64,000 bases of DNA from an uncultured Eubacteriales bacterium (GCA_934597725.1 CAKTSK010000007.1:1-64000); one strand, 5' to 3'. Shown: positions 17,020 through 25,079, counted from the first letter of the stretch. Numbers and translations: made by a program. Notes: generated by a model from the letters alone, not told the origin.

Positions 17020-17025
17020 ATTATA
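17020..17025 (-). promoter_or_regulatory. Likely -10 element of the secreted protein/ABC/two-component operon
   Basis: A perfect TATAAT on the minus strand lies about 75 bases before the first gene, with no recognisable -35 at 16-18 bp. A promoter that lacks a -35 usually depends on an activator, which fits control by the operon's own OmpR-type regulator. Confidence 0.45.
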
Positions 17026-17084
17026 GCGGGGATCTCTGAAGAAAGGATAGGGAATTTCTTAAGTTTTCATTAAATCTCCAAAAC

Positions 17085-17125
17085 AGCACCGCGCCCTCCG
17101 AGGACAGGATTCCCGGAGGGCGCGG
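17085..17125 (-). terminator. Terminator of the degV-family gene
   Basis: A 12-bp GC-rich stem (CCGCGCCCTCCG with CGGAGGGCGCGG) followed on the minus strand by TGCTGTTTTG. The rest of 16944-17279 holds only this and the -10 element described above; I see no gene in it. Confidence 0.6.
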
Positions 17126-17279
17126 CGTTCATCTGCGGACAAGTGGATGAGAGAGAGACTTGTTTCCGGCCCTCGCCCCACCCCCGGTGCGGCAGGAGGG
17201 GCGATCGTCGTTCCGCTGGACCCCAGTATACCAGAAGCTGCGGCAAAAAGTCTCAATTTTTTCTTACGATTTTCTTTCC

Positions 17280-18131
17280 TTACCACTGCTTGGCACAGGC
17301 CACGCCCACGGCCCCGTCGCCGATGTGGCAGCAGATGCTCAGGGGCAGGCTGATGAGCCCCACCGTATGGCCGGGGAACGCCGCCTGGACCTCCCGCTGC
17401 CACTGCTGCCCCATGGACAGGTCGTCCCCGGAGTAGCCGGAAAAGAGCGCCATCTTCTTGCCGGAGAACCGGGTGGACAGGTCGTGGCTGAGGGCATTGA
17501 GGAGGGTCTTCTTGGCCTGGGCCATCCCCCGCACCTTTTTATAGGCATCCAGCTTGCCGCCCTGGATCTGCAGCACCGGCTTGATGTGCAGCACCGCCGC
17601 CATGGCGGCCCCGGCGGCGGTGATCCGCCCGCTCTTTTTCAGGTATTCCACGGTGTTGACGGCGATGTAGATGCTCGACTCGTCCTTTTCCTGTTCCAGG
17701 ATGTCCCGCACCTCATGGGCCGTCTTTCCCTGGGCCAGCAGGGCTTGGGCGTTGTAAATGGACTGGGCCAGTGTCACCGCGATCCGGCGGTCGTCCACCA
17801 CCACCACCCGGTCCTCATACTCCCGGGCCAGGGCCTTGGCCGTCTGGCAGGAGCCGCTCAGCCCGGCGCTCATGGGAAAGTGGAGCACGGCGTCGTGGTC
17901 CTGCAGCAGGCGCTCCCACAGAGAGGTGATCTCCTCCGGCGCGGGCTGTGAGGTGCTGATCCGGGCGCCGGCCCGCAGTTTTTGGAAAAACATCGCCGGG
18001 GTGCAGTCCTTTCCTTCCAGATAGGTCTGGCCGTCGATGGTGAAGGGCATGGAGATCAGATGGATCCCCCGTTGTCTGGCTTCTTCGGCGGAAATGCCGC
18101 TGTTGGTATCGGTTACAATGGCTGTCTTCAA
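17280..18131 (-). CDS. DegV family fatty-acid-binding protein
   Basis: A 283-residue protein matching DegV proteins, which bind fatty acids and in some Firmicutes present them to the FakA kinase. Features: VTDTNSGISAEEARQRGIHLI at the start, the lipid-contact motif STSQPAPEEI, GLSGSCQTAKALA, and CCHIGDGAVGVAC near the C-terminus. Translation starts at TTG with AAGGGG upstream. The gene stands alone; no FakA homologue is adjacent. Confidence 0.92.
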   Translation of the reverse strand: MKTAIVTDTNSGISAEEARQRGIHLISMPFTIDGQTYLEGKDCTPAMFFQKLRAGARISTSQPAPEEITSLWERLLQDHDAVLHFPMSAGLSGSCQTAKALAREYEDRVVVVDDRRIAVTLAQSIYNAQALLAQGKTAHEVRDILEQEKDESSIYIAVNTVEYLKKSGRITAAGAAMAAVLHIKPVLQIQGGKLDAYKKVRGMAQAKKTLLNALSHDLSTRFSGKKMALFSGYSGDDLSMGQQWQREVQAAFPGHTVGLISLPLSICCHIGDGAVGVACAKQW

Positions 18132-18314
18132 AGCAATTTCCCCTTACACGCTGGTTGCGCTGACTTTCTCTTATGCTACCATAGTTTCCGGGCCTTGGCA
18201 AGGCAGCATTCCTCTCCCGGCCGCAGAATTCTTGCCTTATCCGCCTCCCTCTCCCCCGTCTGTCCCCTCCGCCTGGCCTCCGGCAAAAAAACACCGGAGA
18301 TCTCAACCACATGC

Positions 18315-18355
18315 TTGACAGGCAAGAATCTATGTGATATTATTTTGATATCAAA
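18315..18355 (+). promoter_or_regulatory. Strong sigma-70 promoter with an operator palindrome before the SPFH operon
   Basis: TTGACA (18315-18320), a 17-bp spacer and TATTAT (18338-18343) form a near-consensus promoter. Immediately after the -10, a perfect 12-bp palindrome TTTGATATCAAA (18344-18355) covers the predicted start site, an ideal position for a repressor. The ribbon-helix-helix protein encoded second in this operon is the obvious candidate binder. Confidence 0.8.
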
Positions 18356-18374
18356 TAGATCGGAGGTATTTCTG

Positions 18375-19385
18375 ATGGAAGAAAAGATCCTTTCCGGCAA
18401 CAAGCGCGGCATGGCCGTGCTGCTGCTGACGATCCTGCTCTATGCCGTCGCCATTGCCGCCCTGGTCTTTTCCGTCCAGGAAGAGATGGTCGCCCTCATG
18501 GTGGTGTGCATCGTCTATCTGTCTCTGGGCTGGCTGGTCCTTCTGGGCCTGAAGGTCCTGGGGCCCCAGGAGGCCCTGGTCCTCACCCTCTTCGGCAACT
18601 ACACGGGAACGCTGAAGGGAGAGGGGTTCTACTTCGTCAACCCCTTCTCCGTGGCCGTCAATCCCGCCGCCAAGACCCAACTGAGCCAGAGCGGCGACGT
18701 GGAGGCCGGGAAAAACTCCAGCGTGCTGGCCGCGCTCAGCGGGGCCTCCTCCCTCACCAAGGAGATGGTCTCCAAAAAGGTCTCCCTGAAGATCATGACC
18801 CTCAGCAACACCCGGCAGAAGATCAACGACTGCCTGGGCAACCCCGTGGAGATCGGCATTGCCGTCACCTGGCGGGTGGTGGACACCGCCAAGGCCGTCT
18901 TTGACGTGGACAACTACAAGGAGTTCCTCTCCCTGCAGTGCGACAGCGCCCTGCGCAACATCGTCCGCCTCTACCCCTACGACGTGGCCCAGGGCGTGGA
19001 CACCACCGGCGACGGCCACCCGGACGAGGGCAGCCTGCGCGGCTCCAGCGATGTGGTCGCCGCCCGCATCCGGGACGAGATCCAGAACAAGGTGGAGGAG
19101 GCCGGCCTGGAGATCCTGGAAGCCCGGATCACCCACCTGGCCTATGCCTCGGAGATCGCCGCCGCCATGCTCCAGCGGCAGCAGGCCTCGGCCATCATCG
19201 ACGCCAGAAAGATGATCGTGGAAGGGGCCGTCGGCACGGTGGAAATGGCCCTGGAGCGCCTGAACCAGAGCGGCATGGTGGAGCTGGACGAGGAGCGAAA
19301 GGCCGCCATGGTCTCCAACCTGCTGGTGGTCCTGTGCGGCAACCACGAGGCCCAGCCCGTGGTGAACACCGGCAGCTTATATTAA
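18375..19385 (+). CDS. SPFH/band-7 domain membrane protein
   Basis: A 336-residue protein starting at the ATG behind CGGAGG. Two hydrophobic segments (about residues 12-34 and 38-60) anchor it, followed by an SPFH domain (KVLGPQEALVLTLFGNYTGTLKGEGFYFVNPF, then a GNPVEIGIAVTWRVVDTAKAVFDV segment) and a coiled, Ala/Glu-rich tail (EAARITHLAYASEIAAAMLQRQQA region). Such proteins form oligomeric scaffolds in membrane microdomains. It heads a four-gene operon with an RHH regulator, a two-helix membrane protein and a YbjQ protein. Confidence 0.9.
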   Translation: MEEKILSGNKRGMAVLLLTILLYAVAIAALVFSVQEEMVALMVVCIVYLSLGWLVLLGLKVLGPQEALVLTLFGNYTGTLKGEGFYFVNPFSVAVNPAAKTQLSQSGDVEAGKNSSVLAALSGASSLTKEMVSKKVSLKIMTLSNTRQKINDCLGNPVEIGIAVTWRVVDTAKAVFDVDNYKEFLSLQCDSALRNIVRLYPYDVAQGVDTTGDGHPDEGSLRGSSDVVAARIRDEIQNKVEEAGLEILEARITHLAYASEIAAAMLQRQQASAIIDARKMIVEGAVGTVEMALERLNQSGMVELDEERKAAMVSNLLVVLCGNHEAQPVVNTGSLY

Positions 19386-19397
19386 GGAGGGCGCACC

Positions 19398-19610
19398 GTG
19401 GCTGAGAGCAAGAAGGACGCCAAAAAACAGATCCCTCTCCGGCTTTCTGCCAAGCTGTATGCCGCCATCGCCGCCTGGGCAGAGGACGATTTCCGTTCGG
19501 TCAACGGACAGATCGAATATCTGCTCACCGAATGCGTGCGCCAGCGCAAGAAGAACGGCAAGTACGTCTCGGACGAGATCGACGTACCGCCGGAGCTGGA
19601 CCTGAAATAA
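19398..19610 (+). CDS. Arc-like ribbon-helix-helix DNA-binding protein
   Basis: A 70-residue basic protein. KKQIPLRLSAKLYAAIAAWAE gives the N-terminal strand and first helix and SVNGQIEYLLTECVRQRKK the second, the fold of Arc/MetJ-type dimers. It starts at GTG with AAGGAGGG upstream, 12 bases after the SPFH gene. Probable autoregulator through the TTTGATATCAAA palindrome at the operon promoter. In other settings such proteins are antitoxins, but there is no toxin gene here. Confidence 0.85.
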   Translation: MAESKKDAKKQIPLRLSAKLYAAIAAWAEDDFRSVNGQIEYLLTECVRQRKKNGKYVSDEIDVPPELDLK

Positions 19611-19634
19611 GACGCGCAAAAAGGAGGACGTATC

Positions 19635-19871
19635 ATGCACCCTCACGGAAAGAAAACTGCCGGCGTAGTCCTGTCGGTCCTGGCCGTGCTGCTTCCCCTG
19701 GCCCTGCAGGGTGCAGCCGTCCTGTGGGCCTGGCGGAGGCTGGGCATGACGCCCCTGTTCTGGGGGCTGGCCGGACTGCTGCTGGCAGCAGCTATTCTGA
19801 TCATTGCCGCCGCACTGGTGCGGCTGCGGGAAATCAAAGGAGGAGAAGAAGATGATCTTAGTCAATACTGA
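19635..19871 (+). CDS. Small two-helix membrane protein
   Basis: A 78-residue protein with two hydrophobic helices (about 9-33 and 39-62) and a charged C-terminal tail (LREIKGGEEDDLSQY). No recognised family. The AAAAGGAGG site and short spacing place it in the SPFH operon; its end overlaps the next start by 20 bases. Confidence 0.8.
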   Translation: MHPHGKKTAGVVLSVLAVLLPLALQGAAVLWAWRRLGMTPLFWGLAGLLLAAAILIIAAALVRLREIKGGEEDDLSQY

Positions 19872-20163
19872 TTACATTGCCGGCAAGGAGCTGGAGATGC
19901 TGGGCCTGGTCAAGGGCAGCACCATCCAGTCGAAAAACATCGGCCGGGACATCACCCAGAGCTTCAAAACCATAGTGGGTGGTGAGCTGGGTGCTTACAC
20001 CGAGATGATGAACGATGCCCGAGCCCTGGCCACCAAGCGCATGGTCGCCGAAGCCGAGGGGTTAGGGGCCGACGCGGTGGTGAACGTCCGCTACGCCTCC
20101 GCCACCGTGATGCAGGGGGCCGCCGAAGTCATGGCCTACGGCACTGCCGTGCGCTTCCGCTGA
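19852..20163 (+). CDS. YbjQ/UPF0145-family protein
   Basis: A 103-residue protein matching the YbjQ (DUF74, putative heavy-metal-binding) fold: VNTDYIAGKELEMLGLVKGS, SKNIGRDI, GGELGAYTEMMNDARALA and GADAVVNVRYASATVM are typical elements. These proteins form pentamers; their role is unsettled. AAAGGAGG precedes the ATG inside the upstream gene, so translation is probably coupled. Last gene of the SPFH operon. Confidence 0.92.
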   Translation: MILVNTDYIAGKELEMLGLVKGSTIQSKNIGRDITQSFKTIVGGELGAYTEMMNDARALATKRMVAEAEGLGADAVVNVRYASATVMQGAAEVMAYGTAVRFR

Positions 20164-20177
20164 GCCTGTCCCTTTCT

Positions 20178-20206
20178 AAGCCACCGGGTCCCCCGGTGGC
20201 TTTTTT
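20178..20206 (+). terminator. Terminator of the SPFH operon
   Basis: An 11-bp stem AAGCCACCGGG/CCCGGTGGCTT with a 3-nt loop and a TTTTTT tail, 15 bases after the ybjQ-like stop. Confidence 0.95.
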
Positions 20207-20246
20207 CTGTCCTTTTATGCAAGGCGCTCCCCCAACTTCAACCGAA

Positions 20247-20289
20247 GAAAAAAAGAAGGTCACCACAGAGCCGCAGCTCCACAGTGACC
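20247..20289 (-). terminator. Terminator for transcripts coming from spoVAC
   Basis: On the minus strand a 14-bp stem (GGTCAC-GTGGAGC with its complement, CGCA/TGCG loop) is followed by TTCTTTTTTTC. It lies about 130 bases after the spoVAC stop. The GC-rich stretch 20290-20420 between them holds no gene I can support. Confidence 0.75.
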
Positions 20290-20420
20290 AAGGTGCTCAG
20301 TGTGCCTCACAAGCATATTTTGAGCGCGTCAAACCATACTGGATCACGCCATCCACAGCAAGACCCGGCCCCCTCCCGCGCCGCGCGGCGGAGGCAAGGG
20401 TCCCGCCGCCCTGCCGCCCC

Positions 20421-20873
20421 TCACAGCACCTGGATCAGCCAGAGGATCAGGCCATAGACCACGCTGGCAGCAATGCCGTACACCAGCACCGGCCCGGCCA
20501 CCGTGAAGAGCTTTGCCCCCGTGCCGGTGACCAGCCCCTCATCCTGAAACTCCATGGCCGGGGCGGTCACTGCGTTGGCAAAGCCGGTGATGGGGACCAG
20601 CGTCCCCGCCCCGGCGTGTTTGGCCAGGCGGTCGAACACGCCGATCCCCGTCAGCAGCGCCGTGACAAAGATCAGGGTGATGGACACCGCCATGCCCGCC
20701 GTATCCCGGTCCAGGCCCAAGACCTGGTAGCCGTCCCACAGGCCCTGGCCCAGCACGCAGATGAGCCCGCCCACGCCAAAGGCCCACAGCAGATTTTTCC
20801 CCAGGGGGGAGGGCGTCGCCTTGCTCTGGACATAGGCGTTGTAGTCCTCGTTGCTCAGTTGATTCAAATCCAT
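20421..20873 (-). CDS. spoVAC: Stage V sporulation protein AC (SpoVAC-like)
   Basis: A 150-residue membrane protein with four to five hydrophobic segments. The N-terminal YVQSKATPSPLGKNLLWAFGVGG followed by LICVLGQGLW, and LVPITGFANAVTAPAMEF, are typical of SpoVAC, part of the spore channel that moves dipicolinic acid. GGGAGGTGAT precedes the ATG; an overlapping GTG three codons earlier sits inside that site. The usual partners SpoVAD and SpoVAEB are not next to it, so this is either an orphan copy or the main operon is elsewhere. Confidence 0.88.
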   Translation of the reverse strand: MDLNQLSNEDYNAYVQSKATPSPLGKNLLWAFGVGGLICVLGQGLWDGYQVLGLDRDTAGMAVSITLIFVTALLTGIGVFDRLAKHAGAGTLVPITGFANAVTAPAMEFQDEGLVTGTGAKLFTVAGPVLVYGIAASVVYGLILWLIQVL

Positions 20874-20988
20874 CGGTATCACCTCCCTGCCAGTATGCCC
20901 CAGTTAAGGCAGGATCATTCCCGCAAAAACGCCCCAGCGCCGCGCCCAGTGGGTTGGGGGGCGGCGCTGGGGCATTTGTGTTCTGTTG

Positions 20989-21546
20989 TCAGAGCATCCG
21001 CAGAAAATAGTCGTGGACCAACAGGTCCTCGCTCAGTTCCGGGTGGAAGGCGGTCACCAGCTGGTTCCCCTGCCGGGCCGCCACGATCCTGCCATCGACC
21101 TGGGCCAGGACCTTGGCCCCAGGACCCACGGAGGCAATATAGGGCGCTCGGATGAAGGTCATGGGAACCACCCCCACCTCTTCCATGACCGAGCTGGTGA
21201 AGAAACTGCCCAGCTGCCGGCCATAGGCATTGCGCTTGACGGCAATCTCCATGGTGGCAAAGCACGGCTCCCCGCCCTCCACCTGCCGGGCCAGGAGGAT
21301 CAGCCCCGCACAGGTGCCGTACACCGGCAGGCCCTCCCGGATGCGCGCTTGCAGCGGCCTGTACAGGTCCAGATCCCGCAGCAGCTTTCCCATGGTGGTG
21401 CTCTCCCCGCCGGGGAGGATGAGGCCGTCGAAGGGCCGGTCCAGATCCCGGGCCTGCCGGATCTCAAACCAGTCGGCGCCCAGCTGGTCCAGCTTGGCCT
21501 CGTGTTCGGCAAAGGCCCCCTGAAGGGCCAGGACTGCAACGGTCAT
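20989..21546 (-). CDS. pdxT: Pyridoxal 5'-phosphate synthase, glutaminase subunit
   Basis: A 185-residue class I glutaminase that feeds ammonia to PdxS for PLP synthesis. Nucleophile C79 in GTCAGLILLA, H168 and E170 in FHPELSED, and LPGGESTTMGKL complete the triad and oxyanion features. Its ATG is one base after the pdxS stop (TGA-G-ATG), so they are coupled. Confidence 0.96.
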   Translation of the reverse strand: MTVAVLALQGAFAEHEAKLDQLGADWFEIRQARDLDRPFDGLILPGGESTTMGKLLRDLDLYRPLQARIREGLPVYGTCAGLILLARQVEGGEPCFATMEIAVKRNAYGRQLGSFFTSSVMEEVGVVPMTFIRAPYIASVGPGAKVLAQVDGRIVAARQGNQLVTAFHPELSEDLLVHDYFLRML

Positions 21547-21547
21547 C

Positions 21548-22423
21548 TCACTTCCCCCGTTCCGCCATCAGCAGGGCGATCTCGTCCTCGTTGATGCCCA
21601 CCATGGCCTCACCCAGATCCGTGGAGAGGGCGGCGATCCGCTTGGCATCGGTGTAATTGGTCACCGCCTGCACAATGGCGGCCGCCCGCTTGGCCGGGTC
21701 GCCGGACTTGAAGATCCCGGAGCCCACAAAGACGCCCTCGGCCCCCAGCTGCATCATCAGGGCCGCGTCGGCAGGGGTGGCCACGCCGCCGGCGGCAAAG
21801 TTCACCACCGGCAGACGGCCTTCCCGGTGGACGAAGCGCAGCAGATCCAGCGGCACTTGCAGCTGCTTGGCCGCCTCGAACAGCTCATCCTCCCGCAGGT
21901 TCTGCACCCGGCGGATCTCCTGGTTCATGGCCCGCATGTGGCGCACCGCCTGGACCACGTCGCCGGTCCCCGGCTCCCCTTTGGTCCGGATCATGGATGC
22001 GCCCTCCGCGATCCGCCGCAGGGCCTCGCCCAGGTCCCGGGCGCCGCAGACAAAGGGGACCCGGAACCGGGTCTTATCAATATGGTACACATCGTCCGCC
22101 GGCGAGAGGACCTCGCTCTCGTCGATGTAGTCGATCTCAATGGCCTGCAGCACCTGGGCCTCGACGAAATGGCCGATGCGGCACTTAGCCATGACCGGGA
22201 TGGAGACGGCCTGCTGGATCCCCTGGATCATCTTCGGGTCGCTCATCCGGGACACCCCGCCAGCGGCCCGGATATCCGCCGGGATCCGCTCCAGGGCCAT
22301 CACCGCGCAGGCCCCGGCGGCCTCGGCGATCTTGGCCTGCTCGGGGGTGGTCACGTCCATGATGACGCCGCCCTTGAGCATCTGGGCCAGTTCTTTGTTC
22401 AGGTCATATCTGCTTTTTTCCAT
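21548..22423 (-). CDS. pdxS: Pyridoxal 5'-phosphate synthase, lyase subunit
   Basis: A 291-residue (beta-alpha)8 enzyme condensing ribose 5-phosphate, glyceraldehyde 3-phosphate and ammonia to PLP. The covalent lysines are visible: K80 in VMAKCRIGH and K148 in RTKGEPGTG. The start is the ATG behind GGGAGG; an upstream extension of the frame lacks a ribosome-binding site. First gene of a pdxS-pdxT operon; PLP is needed by gabT and dpaL in this window. Confidence 0.97.
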   Translation of the reverse strand: MEKSRYDLNKELAQMLKGGVIMDVTTPEQAKIAEAAGACAVMALERIPADIRAAGGVSRMSDPKMIQGIQQAVSIPVMAKCRIGHFVEAQVLQAIEIDYIDESEVLSPADDVYHIDKTRFRVPFVCGARDLGEALRRIAEGASMIRTKGEPGTGDVVQAVRHMRAMNQEIRRVQNLREDELFEAAKQLQVPLDLLRFVHREGRLPVVNFAAGGVATPADAALMMQLGAEGVFVGSGIFKSGDPAKRAAAIVQAVTNYTDAKRIAALSTDLGEAMVGINEDEIALLMAERGK

Positions 22424-22488
22424 GGTGGGTTTCCTCCCGTTGTTTGGTGTTGGGGGTATTGTATCAAATTCTGGTCTGTTAGAAATCC

Positions 22489-23598
22489 TCAAATCACAAG
22501 TTTTTTACCAGTCCAGTTTTCCCTGTTTCTTCGTTTTTGACCTTTCTGGAAAAACTGGCCTGTCGAAAGGATCTTGTTTTCTGTTTTTCCTATAGCCAGA
22601 TCTCGCTCATCTGCCCTGCCAGACTGCCACCGCCGCTCTGACCTCTGGGGCTCCCCCTTCCTGACCTGTCTGACCCTTCTCCCCATCCCCGGAACGCAGA
22701 TCTGTTCGCCGTTGTAGTTCCCTTCCTTCAGATAGAGTCTGGCAAACCGGGCATAGTCCCGCAGGGAAATGCTCAGGCCGCCGTTGGCCAGCTCGCTGCC
22801 GTTGCTCAGGGTCCAATAGGCATCGTGCTCCGCGCCGATCTTCTTCCACAGCTTTTCCTCCATATATGCGCCGAGGCCCTGCCCCGTGGTATTCTTGAGG
22901 ATCTGCCCCAGAATGTCGGTGTTGATGCTCAGGTACCGGCGGTAGGTGTACGGGGCTTCCTGCACGCCACACCGGGCAATGAGTTTCATGGCCGGGGTCC
23001 CCAGCAGGGTACGCAGGGAATATCCGCTCATGTCCGTATCTTCATCGAAGTCAATGCCCGATGCCATTTGCAGGCACGCTTTGATGGGGATGTTCTCCAG
23101 CTCCGTCCCCACAAACTCGGGGATATACTTGCCCAGCGGGTCCTCCACGCTGTCGATGTATCCTTCTGCGATGGCAATGCCCATCAAAGCGGAGACAAAG
23201 GATTTGCCCATAGAGTTGGACACAAACACCGTGTTTTCATCGCCGCCGAAAAAGTAGTTCTCGTACCGGATCACATCGTCCTGGATGACCAGCATGGCAG
23301 AGGTTTTCGTCTCCGTCATAAATTCCTCCGTGTCGTAAAACTCTCCGTCAAAGTGAAACCCATCGGCCAGCGCCACAGGCTCCCCCTGCAAAAACGAGAA
23401 CACCTTCTCGCTTTTCCCGATCGTGACCGTCGGCTGGATCTCCGGCGTGTGCTGGAAGGTGTAGGCCAGGTTTTCCTCTTTGAAGCTGTTGAAGGAGGTA
23501 TACAGCAAGGAGATCTTATCCCCCAGGCAAAGCCACACGATAGCGAAGACGACCGCGATACTCGCCGCCACAATTCCGATCCATTTCCAAATTTTCAT
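22489..23598 (-). pseudogene. Serine hydrolase (beta-lactamase/penicillin-binding-like), C-terminus broken
   Basis: 369 codons. A membrane anchor (7-26) precedes a class C beta-lactamase-like fold with the nucleophile motif SMGK (129-132) and a YLSIN element near 222. Up to about residue 301 (NYNGEQI) the sequence is typical; after that it runs into basic, unrelated sequence (GMGRRVRQVRKGEPQRSE...) in AT-rich DNA, and the expected C-terminal third with the final active-site motif is missing. A frameshift or deletion near 22695 is likely, hence probably inactive. Its promoter is of the MerR-controlled type. Confidence 0.65.
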
Positions 23599-23696
23599 TC
23601 TCTCATTCCTTTCTGATGGACACCCGCCGGCATTTTTCGCGCAGGGGGAAGGCCATCAACGCCCTTTCGTTTCATCGGTTTTTTGTTGCCGGGGGT

Positions 23697-23727
23697 ATCA
23701 TATACTATACAGTTGCTGTACAGTCAA
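23697..23727 (-). promoter_or_regulatory. MerR-type promoter (19-bp spacer) of the serine hydrolase gene
   Basis: On the minus strand TTGACT (23727-23722) and TATGAT (23702-23697) are separated by 19 bp, the over-long spacer that MerR-family activators correct. The spacer carries a dyad (CTGTACAG...CTGTATAG) very like the one at 54484-54514 next to a MerR gene. Confidence 0.75.
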
Positions 23728-23832
23728 GGGGTATTTTTATCCCATCGCAGAATTTTTTCTCTACGGAAGGGATCATCCCTCCTTCTCAAGGGCATCTGTC
23801 CATTTTTGTGGGGCGAACAGGGGAAATTTCTC

Positions 23833-23860
23833 TTGACAAATCTGCAAAGTTCGCTATAAT
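23833..23860 (+). promoter_or_regulatory. Sigma-70 promoter of the rpsF-ssb-rpsR operon
   Basis: Consensus TTGACA and TATAAT hexamers with a 16-bp spacer, giving a start near 23867 and a leader of about 80 nt. Confidence 0.85.
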
Positions 23861-23865
23861 AATAT

Positions 23866-23940
23866 AGCCTGTCAAAATTGGTACAGGCATATCCTTGCCG
23901 GCAGCGAGGACTGCCGGCCAAATGTCCATAAGGAGGTGCA
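23866..23940 (+). promoter_or_regulatory. rpsF leader with two hairpins (candidate S6:S18 autoregulatory element)
   Basis: The leader can form GCCTGT/ACAGGC (23868-23889) and a perfect 8-bp stem GCCGGCAG/CTGCCGGC with a CGAGGA loop (23897-23918) just before the Shine-Dalgarno. Leaders of rpsF operons in many bacteria bind the S6:S18 complex; whether this one matches that motif needs a covariance search. Confidence 0.45.
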
Positions 23941-23945
23941 ACAAC

Positions 23946-24242
23946 ATGGCAAAGGTAAACGCAAACTACGAAGTGGTCTACATCATGGATCCCGCTCTGG
24001 GCGAGGAGGCCATTGCCGCAATGATCGAGAAGTTCAAGGCTCTGGTGGAGACCCAGGGTACTGTGACTGCCATCGACGAGTGGGGCAAGCGCCGTCTGGC
24101 CTATCCCATCAACGACCTGAACGAAGGTCACTACGTCCTGATGACCTTCACCGCCGCGCCCGAGCTCCCCGCTGAGCTGGACCGCGTGCTGAAGATCACC
24201 GAAGGCATCATGCGCTCCATGATCATCTGCAAGGACGAATAA
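23946..24242 (+). CDS. rpsF: 30S ribosomal protein bS6
   Basis: A 98-residue protein of typical length, with NYEVVYIMDPALGEEAI at the start and DEWGKRRLAYPINDLNEGHYVLM in the middle. It binds the central domain of 16S rRNA as a dimer with bS18. AAGGAGG precedes the ATG. Gene order rpsF-ssb-rpsR is the classic one. Confidence 0.98.
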   Translation: MAKVNANYEVVYIMDPALGEEAIAAMIEKFKALVETQGTVTAIDEWGKRRLAYPINDLNEGHYVLMTFTAAPELPAELDRVLKITEGIMRSMIICKDE

Positions 24243-24255
24243 GGGGGCCCTTCAC

Positions 24256-24780
24256 TTGCTCAACAAGATCTTTTTGCAGGGCCGGCTGGTGGCCGACCCG
24301 GAGCTGCGTCACACCCAGAACGGTGTGGCCGTGGCTTCCTTCCGCTTGGCCGTAGACCGGGATTTCAAAGACCGGGAGACCGGCGAGCGAAAGGCAGATT
24401 TTATCAACGTCGTCGCCTGGCGGCAGACGGGAGAGTTCGTCTCCCGCTTCTTCACCAAGGGCCGTCTGGCCATTGTGGAAGGCAAGCTGCAGAGCCGGGA
24501 CTACACCGACCGGGACGGCAACCGCCGGTACACCACAGAAGTGGTGGCCGACAACGTCTACTTCGGTGACTCCCGCCGGGACAACGAGGGCGGCTACGCC
24601 CCCCAGACCGGCCGCGGCGGCTATCATGCTCCCTCCGGCGGCTACAACGCCCCTTCCGGCGGTGGGTATCCCCCTCCGGCCGGCGGCGGCTCCCCCCCGT
24701 CCGACGGCGGTTATGCCGCTGGTCCGGCGGTGGATCAGTTTGCTGATCTCACCGACGACGACGGCGAGCTGCCCTTCTGA
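24256..24780 (+). CDS. ssb: Single-stranded DNA-binding protein
   Basis: A 174-residue protein: an OB fold in residues 1-108 (MLNKIFLQGRLVADPELR, FINVVAWRQTGEF), then a Gly/Pro/Tyr-rich disordered linker and the acidic tail DDDGELPF that recruits repair and replication partners. Translation begins at TTG, 13 bases after rpsF, with only a G-rich weak ribosome-binding site, which suggests coupling to rpsF. Confidence 0.97.
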   Translation: MLNKIFLQGRLVADPELRHTQNGVAVASFRLAVDRDFKDRETGERKADFINVVAWRQTGEFVSRFFTKGRLAIVEGKLQSRDYTDRDGNRRYTTEVVADNVYFGDSRRDNEGGYAPQTGRGGYHAPSGGYNAPSGGGYPPPAGGGSPPSDGGYAAGPAVDQFADLTDDDGELPF

Positions 24781-24836
24781 CCCTCTCTGGTGAGGGTCCT
24801 GACCACGATCATTCTATTTTAAGGAGGTTTGCTACC

Positions 24837-25079
24837 ATGGCTATGGATAGAGAACGCCCCCGCGGCGGTCGGAAACGCCGTAAGGTTTGTACGTTCTGCG
24901 TCGACAAGGTCGAGCACATCGATTATAAGGATTCCGCCAAGCTGCGCCGGTTCCTTTCTGAGCGCTCCAAGATCCTGCCCCGCAGAACCACCGGCACCTG
25001 TGCCATGCATCAGCGCCAGCTGACCGAGGCCATCAAGCGCGCCCGTCAGATCGCTCTGCTGCCCTACGTGACCGACTAA
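24837..25079 (+). CDS. rpsR: 30S ribosomal protein bS18 (zinc-binding form)
   Basis: An 80-residue basic protein with RRKVCTFCVDKVEHIDYKD at 14-32 and LSERSKILPRRTTGTCAMHQ. The cysteines C18, C21 and C55 with H58 indicate the zinc-binding form. AAGGAGG precedes the ATG; a terminator follows. Confidence 0.98.
   Translation: MAMDRERPRGGRKRRKVCTFCVDKVEHIDYKDSAKLRRFLSERSKILPRRTTGTCAMHQRQLTEAIKRARQIALLPYVTD

Noticed and set aside
17143..17280. Small frames in the gap after the degV-family gene
   Set aside because: No ribosome-binding site and no coding character; the gap holds the terminator stem only.
20290..20420. A gene or repeat element in the stretch after spoVAC
   Set aside because: Only short frames without start signals; a possible dispersed intergenic repeat cannot be judged from a single copy.
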